Under the pieces are notes generated by a model that saw only the letters and a list, made by a program, of their open reading frames with translations, had not been told where the DNA came from and made no database searches. From NCBI GenBank assembly GCA_017631855.1, contig JAGBSP010000014.1, positions 23,958 through 87,957 on the forward strand: a DNA stretch of 64,000 nt. The letters run 5' to 3'. A program made the position numbers and the translations under genes. This document shows, in pieces, positions 7,873 through 16,049 of this stretch (positions within the stretch are counted from its first letter, which is position 1; each line of letters starts with the position of its first letter). The DNA is from Clostridia bacterium. Its GTDB lineage: Bacteria > Bacillota > Clostridia > Oscillospirales > CAG-272.

Positions 7873-8606
7873 GCTTGATATTCGGCATTCTTTTGCTCCT
7901 TTTGATCTGTGCCGCGCTGACGCTGTGGTTCTTTCTGAAGCCACGCACCTCGGGGGGCGCCGATCTTTCGCTTCTGCGAAAAAATTACGCGCACCACGGA
8001 CTTTGGGACGCACGAAATCCCGAGGGCTCGCTTGACGCGATCCTGCTTGCCGCCCGTCTTGGTTACGGTGTAAAGCTCGAGGTTCGGGCAACGCGGGAGC
8101 GGGTTCTGTTCGTCGCAGGTGCTTCTCCGATTCCACTCTCGACCGTTCTGGCAAGACTCGACGGAAGCGCTCCTTTGATGATCGAGATCGGAGGAAAAAA
8201 GACGAATCTTCGACTCTGCCTTCTGCTTGCCAAGATGCTCGACTCTTACGCAGGTCCCTTTGCGGTCATCTCCCGTGATCCCAAAATGATTGCGTGGTTT
8301 AAAAATTACCGACCAAGCTTTGCCCGCGGACAAATCGTAGCTCCGCATACCGACGTTGCGACCTCTCATTTACTGAGAAATTATCTGGCGCGCCCCGATT
8401 TTCTCGTGGTTGAAAAAACGCTTCGCAGACGCCCCTCGGTCCTGCTTCTCACAAGGCTCGTCGGACTGCCCTGTTTCATTTTTATCGTTGGAACAACCGC
8501 AGAATATCGCGCCTGCCGTCAAAGCCGCTCTTTTGTGATCTTTGAGAAGATCCGACCGCGAGAGCGCATCAAGAAAGGAAACAACCATGAGCAATTTTAC
8601 CTATGA
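7869..8606 (+). CDS. Membrane-anchored, degenerate glycerophosphodiesterase-like protein
   Basis: This 245-residue protein starts with a single hydrophobic anchor (residues 2-23). It continues with NYAHHGLWDARNPEGSLDAILLAARLGYGVKLEVRAT, which lines up with the GDPD pattern HRG...PENT...G.ELDV..T. The residues that carry metal and catalysis differ (HRG is HHG, ELD is KLE, and no HD follows), so hydrolysis of glycerophosphodiesters is doubtful. It overlaps the NUDIX gene by 4 bp and the SGNH gene by 20 bp, indicating tight coupling. Family assignment is by motif resemblance only. Confidence 0.6.
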   Translation: MSLIFGILLLLLICAALTLWFFLKPRTSGGADLSLLRKNYAHHGLWDARNPEGSLDAILLAARLGYGVKLEVRATRERVLFVAGASPIPLSTVLARLDGSAPLMIEIGGKKTNLRLCLLLAKMLDSYAGPFAVISRDPKMIAWFKNYRPSFARGQIVAPHTDVATSHLLRNYLARPDFLVVEKTLRRRPSVLLLTRLVGLPCFIFIVGTTAEYRACRQSRSFVIFEKIRPRERIKKGNNHEQFYL

Positions 8607-9192
8607 ATACGAAAACACCTCGCGCACTCTCGAAACCTTTGAGTGGGATTCGACTTGGCACGAGCACACCGAGGATCTAACGACACCGCGCGTTCTTTAT
8701 CTCGGTGATTCGATCTCGCACGCAACCAGAAAAGCACTCAACGAGCTCTCCGAGGGACGCTTGCTCTTTGACGGTCTTGCCACCTCCAAAGCGATCGACC
8801 ACCCCTGCTACGACGAAACGGTTCTGCTCTTTGCAAAGCAACAGCCGCACCGCGAACATATTCTGCTCAATAGTGGTCTGCACGGCTTTCATCTCTCGGA
8901 CGAGGACGAATACGCCGCGCATTATGAGGAAAAAATTCAATTTTTACTTGCGAAATTTCCCGAAGCAAAGCTCACGCTTCTGCTGACGACCTGCGTTTCT
9001 GACACCGCACGTGATCTTCGCGTGAAAGCACGAAACGCCGCCGTACTTCGTCTGGCAGAGCAATACGCTCTGCCCGCCATAGACCTTTACTCACTATCGC
9101 GCGCTCACGCCGAGCTTCTCTCCGAGGACGGCGTTCATTGGCAACCCGAAGGCTACCGTCACCTCGCACGCGCCATTTTTCAAGCTCTGTAA
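8587..9192 (+). CDS. SGNH/GDSL-type hydrolase
   Basis: The protein has 201 residues. Block I is RVLYLGDSISHATRKAL with the nucleophilic Ser in GDSI. Block III is HILLNSGLHGFH, and block V is EDGVHWQPEGYRHLARAI with the Asp-x-x-His pair. These are the SGNH esterase/lipase hallmarks. No signal peptide is seen, so it is probably cytoplasmic. The start at 8587 is preceded by GAAAGGAAACAACC; the coding region begins within the last 20 bases of the preceding gene. The substrate is unknown. Confidence 0.82.
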   Translation: MSNFTYEYENTSRTLETFEWDSTWHEHTEDLTTPRVLYLGDSISHATRKALNELSEGRLLFDGLATSKAIDHPCYDETVLLFAKQQPHREHILLNSGLHGFHLSDEDEYAAHYEEKIQFLLAKFPEAKLTLLLTTCVSDTARDLRVKARNAAVLRLAEQYALPAIDLYSLSRAHAELLSEDGVHWQPEGYRHLARAIFQAL

Positions 9193-9218
9193 AATTCCCC
9201 CAAGAAAGGATTTTTGAT

Positions 9219-10481
9219 ATGAAAAAATGCTATTCTTCGGCAGACATTCTTCTGCCCGATTTTAACCGCTACGATGCCGCCAAATGGGCGGTCGTTGCTT
9301 GCGATCAATTTACAAGCGAGCCCGAATATTGGGAAAAAGCCGAGGCAATCGTCGGAGACGCCCCCTCGACGCTCCGTATGATCCTGCCCGAGGTCTATCT
9401 CTCCGAAACCGAGAAGAGAATTCCCGCGATCAACGAAACGATGCAGGAATACCTTCGCACCCTGCTCCTTCCCAACACCGACACGATGATTTACGTCGAG
9501 CGCACGCAATCGGACGGCTCTGTTCGCCGCGGCATTGTGATGGCGATCGACCTCGAATGCTACGACTACCGCAAGGGCGCCTCGGCGCTCATTCGTGCGA
9601 CCGAAGCCACCGTTGTAGAGAGAATTCCTCCGAGAGTGGCAATTCGTCGCGGTGCGGCGGTGGAGCTTCCCCACGTGATGCTTCTGATCGACGATACCGA
9701 GCGCACCGTCATCGAACCGCTTGCCTCGGCACAGTCGGGAACGATCGCCTACGACACCGATCTGATGCAGGGCGGCGGACATATCTTTGGAAGATTTCTC
9801 GATGATGCGGAGATCCGACGCATCGGACGCGCGCTTGATGCTCTGATTACCCCCGAAGCAATGGAAGCTCGTTACGGCGACGCGTCTCTCGCGCCCCTGC
9901 TCTTTGCCGTCGGTGACGGAAACCACTCGCTTGCCTCCGCCAAAGCGGCATACGAGGAGGTCAAAGCGGCAATCGGCGAAGAAGCCGCCGCTTCTCACCC
10001 TGCGCGTTACGCTCTCGTTGAGGTAGTCAACATTCACGACGAGGCGCTGAAATTCGAACCGATCTACCGCGTCATGTTCGGCGTCGATCCCGAGGACGTA
10101 CTTGCCTCGCTTCGCGCCTATCTCAAGGATCTGCACGGTGACGCCGCTCCTCAGCACTGCGAGTATCTCTTTGGCTCGGAGCACGGCACACTGACCATCG
10201 ACACTCCCGTTCGTCAGCTGACCGTAGGAACCCTGCAGGACTTCATTGACGAATACCTCGCATCTCACAAGGGTGCCGAGGTCGATTATATCCACGGTGA
10301 GGCTTCGGTTGAAGCGCTTGCGAAGAAACCGAACGCCATCGGCTTCCTCTTCTCGGGAATGGAGAAGAGCGAGCTCTTCCCGACCGTAATGTTTGACGGC
10401 GCACTTCCCCGTAAGACCTTCTCGATGGGACACGCCGAGGATAAGCGATACTATCTCGAGTGCCGCAAGATCGTACTGTAA
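9219..10481 (+). CDS. DUF1015 family protein
   Basis: This 420-residue protein matches the conserved DUF1015 family, recognisable from the N-terminal SSADILLPDFNRYDAAKWAVVACDQFTSEPEYW pattern, the LFAVGDGNHSLASAKA segment and the FLFSGMEKSELFPTVMFDGALPRKTFSMGHAEDKRYYLE ending. The GDGNHS motif resembles a nuclease- or phosphate-binding turn. In Firmicutes genomes I have seen family members near serine-biosynthesis genes, but the biochemical role is not settled. The start at 9219 follows AAGAAAGGATTTTTGAT. It is 14 bp upstream of the uracil-DNA glycosylase gene. Confidence 0.85.
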   Translation: MKKCYSSADILLPDFNRYDAAKWAVVACDQFTSEPEYWEKAEAIVGDAPSTLRMILPEVYLSETEKRIPAINETMQEYLRTLLLPNTDTMIYVERTQSDGSVRRGIVMAIDLECYDYRKGASALIRATEATVVERIPPRVAIRRGAAVELPHVMLLIDDTERTVIEPLASAQSGTIAYDTDLMQGGGHIFGRFLDDAEIRRIGRALDALITPEAMEARYGDASLAPLLFAVGDGNHSLASAKAAYEEVKAAIGEEAAASHPARYALVEVVNIHDEALKFEPIYRVMFGVDPEDVLASLRAYLKDLHGDAAPQHCEYLFGSEHGTLTIDTPVRQLTVGTLQDFIDEYLASHKGAEVDYIHGEASVEALAKKPNAIGFLFSGMEKSELFPTVMFDGALPRKTFSMGHAEDKRYYLECRKIVL

Positions 10482-10495
10482 CGAAGGAGAACGAT

Positions 10496-11068
10496 ATGAA
10501 CGAACCTTGGCAAAAGCTTTTTGACGAGTGCTCTTCCTGCACCGCCTGCGAGCTTCACAAAACGCGCACCAACTGTGTCTTCGGCACAGGAAGCACGACT
10601 GCCGATATTCTCTTCGTGGGCGAAGCCCCCGGAGAAAACGAGGATAAGACCGGCACGCCCTTTGTCGGAAGAGCGGGACAGCTGCTCGACAAATACCTCT
10701 TCGCGGTGGATATTCCGCGCGAAAGTGTGTATATTGCCAACATTCTCAAATGCCGTCCGCCCAAAAACCGTGATCCTCTGCCCCAAGAGGAAGACGCCTG
10801 CATCGAATTTTTACGCCGTCAGGTTCGCCTGATCCAGCCAAAAATCATCGTGTGTCTTGGACGGATTTCGGCAATGCGACTGATCAAGCCGGATTTTAAG
10901 ATCACCAAGGAGCACGGCGAATGGTTTGAAAAAGGCAATTTTCTCATCACCGCCGTCTATCACCCCGCCCTTCTTCTGCGTGACCCGCGAAAGAAAGAGG
11001 AGATGCTCGTGGATATGAAAAAGATCAAGGAACGCTTGGATCAGATTCGTGAAGGAGAAAGCAAATGA
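10496..11068 (+). CDS. Uracil-DNA glycosylase, family 4/5 (Fe-S type)
   Basis: This 190-residue enzyme removes uracil from DNA. The 4Fe-4S cysteines are visible as C15-x2-C18 (CTACEL) and the later Cys residues in ILKCRPPKNRDP and EDACIEFL. The uracil pocket motif is GEAPGENEDKTGTPFVGRAG and the second active-site motif is HPALLLRDP. The cluster and GEAPG motif point to the family 4 type common in anaerobes and thermophiles. The start at 10496 has GAAGGAGA upstream. The stop overlaps the AEC transporter start by 4 bp. Confidence 0.92.
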   Translation: MNEPWQKLFDECSSCTACELHKTRTNCVFGTGSTTADILFVGEAPGENEDKTGTPFVGRAGQLLDKYLFAVDIPRESVYIANILKCRPPKNRDPLPQEEDACIEFLRRQVRLIQPKIIVCLGRISAMRLIKPDFKITKEHGEWFEKGNFLITAVYHPALLLRDPRKKEEMLVDMKKIKERLDQIREGESK

Positions 11069-12051
11069 ACTATCTTCCCTTAGTACACGCCATTGTGATG
11101 CTCTTTTTGCTTCTGGTCATCGGTTATATCTGCGGAAAGACGAAGGTAGTTGACAGCGTAGCCTCGAAAAAGCTCTCGCGCCTTGTCATCACCATTACCA
11201 ATCCCGCTCTGATCATTTATTCGCTGATCAAAATGGACTATTCGGCAGAAAACCTCGGGCTCGGCTTTGGTACTTTCCTCTTCGGCATTGTCTTTCACGC
11301 TGTGCTCGCCGTCTTTTCCTATCTCTGCTGTCTGCGTCTGAAACCGATTGAGGAGCGAAAGATCACCGAATTTACCATCATCTTCGGAAACGTCGGCTTC
11401 ATCGGATTTCCCATTCTGCAATCGCTCCTCGGCGATAGGGGGCTATTTATGGGAGCCTTCTTTGTTGCAAGCTTTAATATCGTCCTTTGGACCTGGGGAC
11501 TTTCGATCATTGCCCGCGGTCGCAAGGACATTCCGCTCTCTCCGAAAAAGGTGCTTCTCAACTGGGGAACGGTACCCTGCTATATCGGAATTGCACTCTA
11601 TCTTTGTAAGGGACTTCTTCCGATGATCCTGCCCGAACGCATCGTTGGAATTTTCTCGAACTACGTTTCGCCCCCCATCATGCAAGCCTTTTCCTACGTT
11701 GCCCCGATGTGTACGCCGATCTCGATGTTCATCATCGGCGCACTCTTGGCGGCAAGAACCCCCCGTCAGCTTCTGACCAATGGCAAGATCTATTATCTCT
11801 GTACCCTCAAGCTTGTGGTCTTCCCGCTACTCGTCTGCGGTGCGATGCGCCTTCTTGGCATGGATACCGAATGGATCTGGTTTGGTACGATCGTTGCGGC
11901 AATGCCCTCGGCAACCGTCGTAACGATGCTCGCCGAGCTTCACGACGTCGCGCCCGAGTATTCAGCGCAGGTCGTTGGTACCACCTCGCTTCTTTCGGTG
12001 CTCTCAATGCCGATTGTGCTCTTGTTAGCACAGACCATCATCGGCGGATAA
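11065..12051 (+). CDS. AEC family transporter (auxin efflux carrier fold)
   Basis: The protein has 328 residues and about ten hydrophobic segments in two five-helix halves. Typical AEC features include KLSRLVITITNPALIIYSL in the first half, FGNVGFIGFPILQSLLG at the first crossover, and AAMPSATVVTMLAELHDVAPEYSAQVVGTTSLLSVLSMPIVL in the last helices. Bacterial members export or exchange organic acids such as malate. The gene closes a six-gene operon and is followed by a strong terminator. Confidence 0.88.
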   Translation: MNYLPLVHAIVMLFLLLVIGYICGKTKVVDSVASKKLSRLVITITNPALIIYSLIKMDYSAENLGLGFGTFLFGIVFHAVLAVFSYLCCLRLKPIEERKITEFTIIFGNVGFIGFPILQSLLGDRGLFMGAFFVASFNIVLWTWGLSIIARGRKDIPLSPKKVLLNWGTVPCYIGIALYLCKGLLPMILPERIVGIFSNYVSPPIMQAFSYVAPMCTPISMFIIGALLAARTPRQLLTNGKIYYLCTLKLVVFPLLVCGAMRLLGMDTEWIWFGTIVAAMPSATVVTMLAELHDVAPEYSAQVVGTTSLLSVLSMPIVLLLAQTIIGG

Positions 12052-12052
12052 C

Positions 12053-12088
12053 AAAAACAGCGCTATCACAAAAGATAGCGCTGTTTTT
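12053..12088. terminator. Bidirectional terminator between AEC gene and minus-strand HAD
   Basis: A 15-bp perfect stem (AAAAACAGCGCTATC / GATAGCGCTGTTTTT) with a 6-nt loop carries A and T tracts on both sides, so it can end both converging transcripts. Confidence 0.92.
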
Positions 12089-12099
12089 TATCGCAATCA

Positions 12100-12750
12100 T
12101 TAAAAATATGTGTCAAGCACCTCGCGAAGTGACGTAAAGACAGGAACGCCAAAGACTTTGAGTCGCTCCTTTGACTGATGACCTCGTGCCACCAGAACGC
12201 ACTCCACACCGATGGCTCTCGCCGTTTCGACGTCGTGATCGGTATCGCCAATCAGAATCACGCGCTCGCTCGGATGCTCGGCACGCCACGCTTTTGCCAA
12301 AGAGAGCTTAGATGCGGCATGAATGTTGTCAAGTCCGAGAATTTGCTCAAAGAGCTCACGGATTCCAAGATCCTCGAGCTGTCCCTCGAGCATCTGCCGC
12401 TCGGTTGCCGAAAGTACAATTTGTCTTACGCCGCGCGATCGAAGCGCATCAAGCGTTGTACGCACGTCGTCAAAGAGCACGGCGCTCTTGACGCAACGCA
12501 AATATTTTTCCACCCACCGCGGTGCCAACACCTCATAGGGGTGTTTTGCAAAATCAAATCCAATCCTTGCATAATACTCACGAATGGGAAAACCAAAGGT
12601 TTCTTGATAATATTCCCTGCTCGGAATCGGCGCGCATTCACATTCGCAAAGCAGCTCGTTGACCGCCTCGATCCCCGCGTCCACGTCGTCAAGAATGGTT
12701 CCGTTAAAATCCCAGAGTACGATCTCAGGACTCTTTTTTTCTTGTTCCAT
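12100..12750 (-). CDS. HAD family phosphatase (phosphoglycolate phosphatase-like)
   Basis: This 216-residue HAD hydrolase has motif I as LWDFNGTILDD, with Asn in place of the second acidic residue's usual DGT neighbour, as in a subset of PGP-like proteins. Motif II is IVLSATE, the motif III lysine region is ASKLSLAKAW, and motif IV is ILIGDTDHDVETA. The cap is helical (C1). The start at 12750 is favoured by GGAG eight bases upstream. It converges on the AEC gene and shares its terminator. The substrate is not predictable. Confidence 0.83.
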   Translation of the reverse strand: MEQEKKSPEIVLWDFNGTILDDVDAGIEAVNELLCECECAPIPSREYYQETFGFPIREYYARIGFDFAKHPYEVLAPRWVEKYLRCVKSAVLFDDVRTTLDALRSRGVRQIVLSATERQMLEGQLEDLGIRELFEQILGLDNIHAASKLSLAKAWRAEHPSERVILIGDTDHDVETARAIGVECVLVARGHQSKERLKVFGVPVFTSLREVLDTYF

Positions 12751-12762
12751 CGTTTCTCCAAA

Positions 12763-12793
12763 AAAGCAGGTCACCCACGCGGTGACCTGCTTT
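12763..12793 (-). terminator. Terminator of the solute-binding lipoprotein gene
   Basis: A 13-bp stem (AAAGCAGGTCACC / GGTGACCTGCTTT) with a 5-nt loop is followed on the minus strand by a T run. It lies 15 bp beyond the stop of the gene at 12808. Confidence 0.9.
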
Positions 12794-12807
12794 ATTTCGT
12801 TTTAATT

Positions 12808-14616
12808 TTACTTTGTTTCCTCTGTGGTCAGGACAACTGTAGCAAATGCGCACGCAAAGGAAGGACAAAGGGGATCGCCGCAAGGCTCTGCGTGAGGCTT
12901 AATCTGCTGGATCAAGGTCGACTTGACCGCAGAAACCTCCAGCTTTGCCTGTGCATACGCCAAGAACTCATCGATGGTTGCGCTCTCTTCGTATTTTGCC
13001 CAAATATCTGCTGACACAGTGCGGAGCATCTTCAATGCTTCACGGTCGGTCTGATATCCCGTATTGTCAAGATCAAAACCAAATGCCATCTCTACCACGA
13101 TATCCTGATTCTGCTTGACACCCCAATCGTAGATCGAAGCGATCTTATCCGTGGAAGGATAGGAAATAAAGACATTACCCGTCTTGTTGACATCCATGAC
13201 GTACTTATTGTTCAGGCGCTCTGCCTGCTTGTAGGTGTCGCCCATCTGGTTCTTCACCTCATTGGTGTCGATCACACGATAGTGCTCACCCTCAATGCCG
13301 TACAGAATGAGATTGCGGAAATCCTCATCGGTATTGAGGTAGGTCAGAATCTGCATACTGCGCAAAAGGCTAGTGGTGTTTGCACACACAGCAAACGTGC
13401 TCTCAAGAACAGTCTCTGCCGTCATCGTAGGAGCTTCCACAACGATCATTTCGTATTCTTTGCTGTACTGATCAATCAGCTCAGCGCCGCCCTTGACGTA
13501 ACCAATAGCAAACTTCTTGCCCGCATCGGTAGCTGCGTCATAGTAGTAACCCTGCGTTTCATACTTCTTGAGTGCCGTCAGGGTCTCGATGAAGGTATCA
13601 TCTTCAAGGGTAGAAAAACCGCCAAACGTAGTGTCTGTCTTTTCACCCCAACCCATCAGCGAGAATTCGTTGACAATCTTACCCTCGTCGCCAACACCGA
13701 CAAACTGTGTGGTTGCCTTGGCGATATCATAGTTCGTGATATCCGCATCCTTGTAGATCGGGTAGAACTTGTCTGCCTGATAGTTATGTACGTCGTCGAG
13801 GAATCGCTCGCAATCCTTCGCCGTCAGCGAGGTGTAGGTATCGAAGGTAGTGCTTCCGCCTTCGGTTCTACGGTAGGTATCGTTAAGCGCCTGCTTGTTG
13901 AGAAGCAAGAAGGTATATTCACCGACCGTGCGGTTATTCGGAATCGCATAGGTCGTTCCGCCGCCCAGCGTCTTGATTCCGCTGAGGAACTGCGGGAAGA
14001 TGTACTGATTGAGCTTCTTCGAAGCGTCGCTCAGCGAGTTATCCAAGCTTGCAAGCAAGTTCTTCTGTCTGTATTCATTGAACTTTGCCTCGCCGCCCAG
14101 GAAGAAAATGTCTACCTGATAGCCTGCGATGGTCGGATACTTGATTTCGATCTGACCAAGCTCGTTGACGAAGGTTTCGTCCTCTTCGGTTTCTTCAGCG
14201 ATTACGGTATTCGCAAGCTGACCTGCCTTCTTTGCAGCCTCTCTGGCAGCAAAGGACTCTTCCAGCTTCTTATAATATTCAGCCTCGGTGTAATAATTCA
14301 AAACCAGACGAGTCTTGAACTTACTTTCAGTTACTCTGTTGACTGCATCCGAAACCAGACGGTAGGTACAGGGCTGTGCGTTGTTTTGATCGGTACATAC
14401 CTTGACGTCTTCGCCTGCATCGTGCGCGATACAATCGTCACATTTTTCCACAGGCTCCTCCGACATCAAATACATAGAAAGCGTCATTGCCGACTTCGAT
14501 GCCTTTTTACTGATATCCTCAACCGCTTCTTCATCGGTTTTTTCAGAGCATCCGGTCAAACAAACGCTCAGCAGCATCAATAAGCTCAAACTGAGTGCGA
14601 TGAATTTTTTCATCAT
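12808..14616 (-). CDS. Orphan extracellular solute-binding lipoprotein
   Basis: This 602-residue secreted lipoprotein has the signal MMKKFIALSLSLLMLLSVCL followed by the lipobox LTGC. The body has the mixed aromatic/Asp-rich character of family 1 ABC sugar-binding proteins, but it is longer than usual. Two Cys clusters are odd: a CDDCIAH segment and CTDQNNAQPC near the mature N-terminus, and CGDPLCPSFAC near the C-terminus, which may be disulfide- or metal-linked. No permease gene is nearby, so it must partner with a distant ABC transporter or act alone. The start at 14616 is preceded by CAAGGGGGAAC; ATG at 14613 is equally possible. Confidence 0.75.
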   Translation of the reverse strand: MMKKFIALSLSLLMLLSVCLTGCSEKTDEEAVEDISKKASKSAMTLSMYLMSEEPVEKCDDCIAHDAGEDVKVCTDQNNAQPCTYRLVSDAVNRVTESKFKTRLVLNYYTEAEYYKKLEESFAAREAAKKAGQLANTVIAEETEEDETFVNELGQIEIKYPTIAGYQVDIFFLGGEAKFNEYRQKNLLASLDNSLSDASKKLNQYIFPQFLSGIKTLGGGTTYAIPNNRTVGEYTFLLLNKQALNDTYRRTEGGSTTFDTYTSLTAKDCERFLDDVHNYQADKFYPIYKDADITNYDIAKATTQFVGVGDEGKIVNEFSLMGWGEKTDTTFGGFSTLEDDTFIETLTALKKYETQGYYYDAATDAGKKFAIGYVKGGAELIDQYSKEYEMIVVEAPTMTAETVLESTFAVCANTTSLLRSMQILTYLNTDEDFRNLILYGIEGEHYRVIDTNEVKNQMGDTYKQAERLNNKYVMDVNKTGNVFISYPSTDKIASIYDWGVKQNQDIVVEMAFGFDLDNTGYQTDREALKMLRTVSADIWAKYEESATIDEFLAYAQAKLEVSAVKSTLIQQIKPHAEPCGDPLCPSFACAFATVVLTTEETK

Positions 14617-14673
14617 AAAGTTCCCCCTTGAAACATTCGCCATAGCGAAACTATGACATTTTATTACTTATAT

Positions 14674-14702
14674 ATTCTACACTAATTTCCCAAAAATGTC
14701 AA
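14674..14702 (-). promoter_or_regulatory. Promoter of the solute-binding lipoprotein gene
   Basis: On the minus strand TTGACA (14697-14702) and TAGAAT (14674-14679) are 17 bp apart, about 58 bp upstream of the start codon. The rest of the gap to rpoD (14703-14889) is T-rich and shows nothing I can assign. Confidence 0.85.
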
Positions 14703-14889
14703 GGCTTTTTTTTGTGACGGCTGTCGCTTTTTTCGTCTTTCTCTTCGTTTTTTCTTCTCTCGGGAGAAAAAAAACGACACTTTGCACAATTTTAAAACGA
14801 AAGTTTTTTATCTATGCACAACACAATTATAGAGTTGCACAACTTAGGCACAGTCATTTTGGGCAAGATGATGATTTTTCTTTCAAAAA

Positions 14890-16017
14890 TCAATCCAGAA
14901 ATCCGCGCAGATGTCTTGCACGGCTGGGATGTCTGAGCTTACGGAGCGCCTTGGCTTCGATCTGACGAATACGCTCACGCGTAATGTCAAATTCTTTGCC
15001 GACCTCCTCGAGCGTTCTCGAACGTCCGTCGTACAGACCGAAGCGGAGTTTGATGACGTGCTCCTCACGGGGCGTCAGCGTATGAAGCTCCTTCTCGATG
15101 ACCTCTCGAAGGATGGTCGTTGCCGCCGCGTCGGACGGAGTGGGCGTATCCTCGTCGGGAATGAAGTCACCAAGATGGCTATCCTCCTCTTCACCGATCG
15201 GCGTTTCGAGCGACACGGGATCCTGCGCAATCTTCATAATCTCGCGCACCTTCTCGGCACTCATACCCATCTTTTCTCCGATCTCGTCTGCCGTTGCCTC
15301 ACGTCCGAGCTCCTGAAGCATCTGACGCGAATAACGCGAAACCTTGTGAATGGTTTCGACCATATGCACGGGAATACGAATGGTTCTTGCCTGATCCGCA
15401 ATGGCACGGGTGATCGCCTGACGGATCCACCAGGTTGCGTAGGTCGAGAACTTATATCCCTTGCTGTAATCGAACTTATCCACCGCCTTCATCAGTCCAA
15501 GGTTTCCTTCCTGAATGAGATCGAGGAAGAACATGCCCTTTCCGACGTATCTCTTTGCGATGCTGACAACCAAACGAAGGTTGGCTTCCACGAGCTCGTT
15601 TTTCGCCAATGCCTTTTCGGCGTCACTTGTGCTGTTGGTCATAATTTCGGCAAGCTCTCTCTCTCTGTCTGCCGTCAGTAGCGGCACCTTACCGATCTCC
15701 TTGAGGTACATACGAACGGGGTCGTCGATCGCAAGTCCCTCTTGCTCGAGGATTCGCTCCATATTCTCACTTGTTCCGAATGCCTCGACTTCGGACTCAA
15801 TCTCGTCCATCTCGGAGTTTGAAAGATCTCCCGGCAGAGTAATTCCGTTGTTTTCCAGCGTATCGTACAGCTTATCCAGACTGTCGATATCAAAATCCAT
15901 TTCCTCTACAACCTCTTCGAGATCGTCGGTCGAAAGCGTTCCCTGCTTTCCCTTTTCGATCAGCTCACCGAGGTCGATCGACTTATCGTTATCCAGTTTG
16001 ATTTCCTGTTCCGTCAT
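14890..16017 (-). CDS. rpoD: RNA polymerase primary sigma factor SigA (RpoD)
   Basis: This 375-residue housekeeping sigma factor contains region 1.2 ([18 protein letters not shown]), region 2 with [38 protein letters not shown] and the -10-binding [20 protein letters not shown]. Region 3 includes HMVETIHKV, and region 4 has the helix-turn-helix [32 protein letters not shown]. The acidic N-terminal region 1.1 is short (about 90 residues). It is the last gene of the dgt-dnaG-rpoD macromolecular synthesis operon. The strong TTGACA-17-TATAAT promoters across this window fit this sigma factor. Confidence 0.97.
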   Translation of the reverse strand: MTEQEIKLDNDKSIDLGELIEKGKQGTLSTDDLEEVVEEMDFDIDSLDKLYDTLENNGITLPGDLSNSEMDEIESEVEAFGTSENMERILEQEGLAIDDPVRMYLKEIGKVPLLTADRERELAEIMTNSTSDAEKALAKNELVEANLRLVVSIAKRYVGKGMFFLDLIQEGNLGLMKAVDKFDYSKGYKFSTYATWWIRQAITRAIADQARTIRIPVHMVETIHKVSRYSRQMLQELGREATADEIGEKMGMSAEKVREIMKIAQDPVSLETPIGEEEDSHLGDFIPDEDTPTPSDAAATTILREVIEKELHTLTPREEHVIKLRFGLYDGRSRTLEEVGKEFDITRERIRQIEAKALRKLRHPSRARHLRGFLD

Positions 16018-16049
16018 AATTTGTTTCCTTCCAATTTATGTATTTTTGG

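Noticed and set aside
13282-14583. 433-codon open frame on the plus strand
   Set aside because: It is antisense to the solute-binding lipoprotein, whose signal peptide and lipobox are clear.
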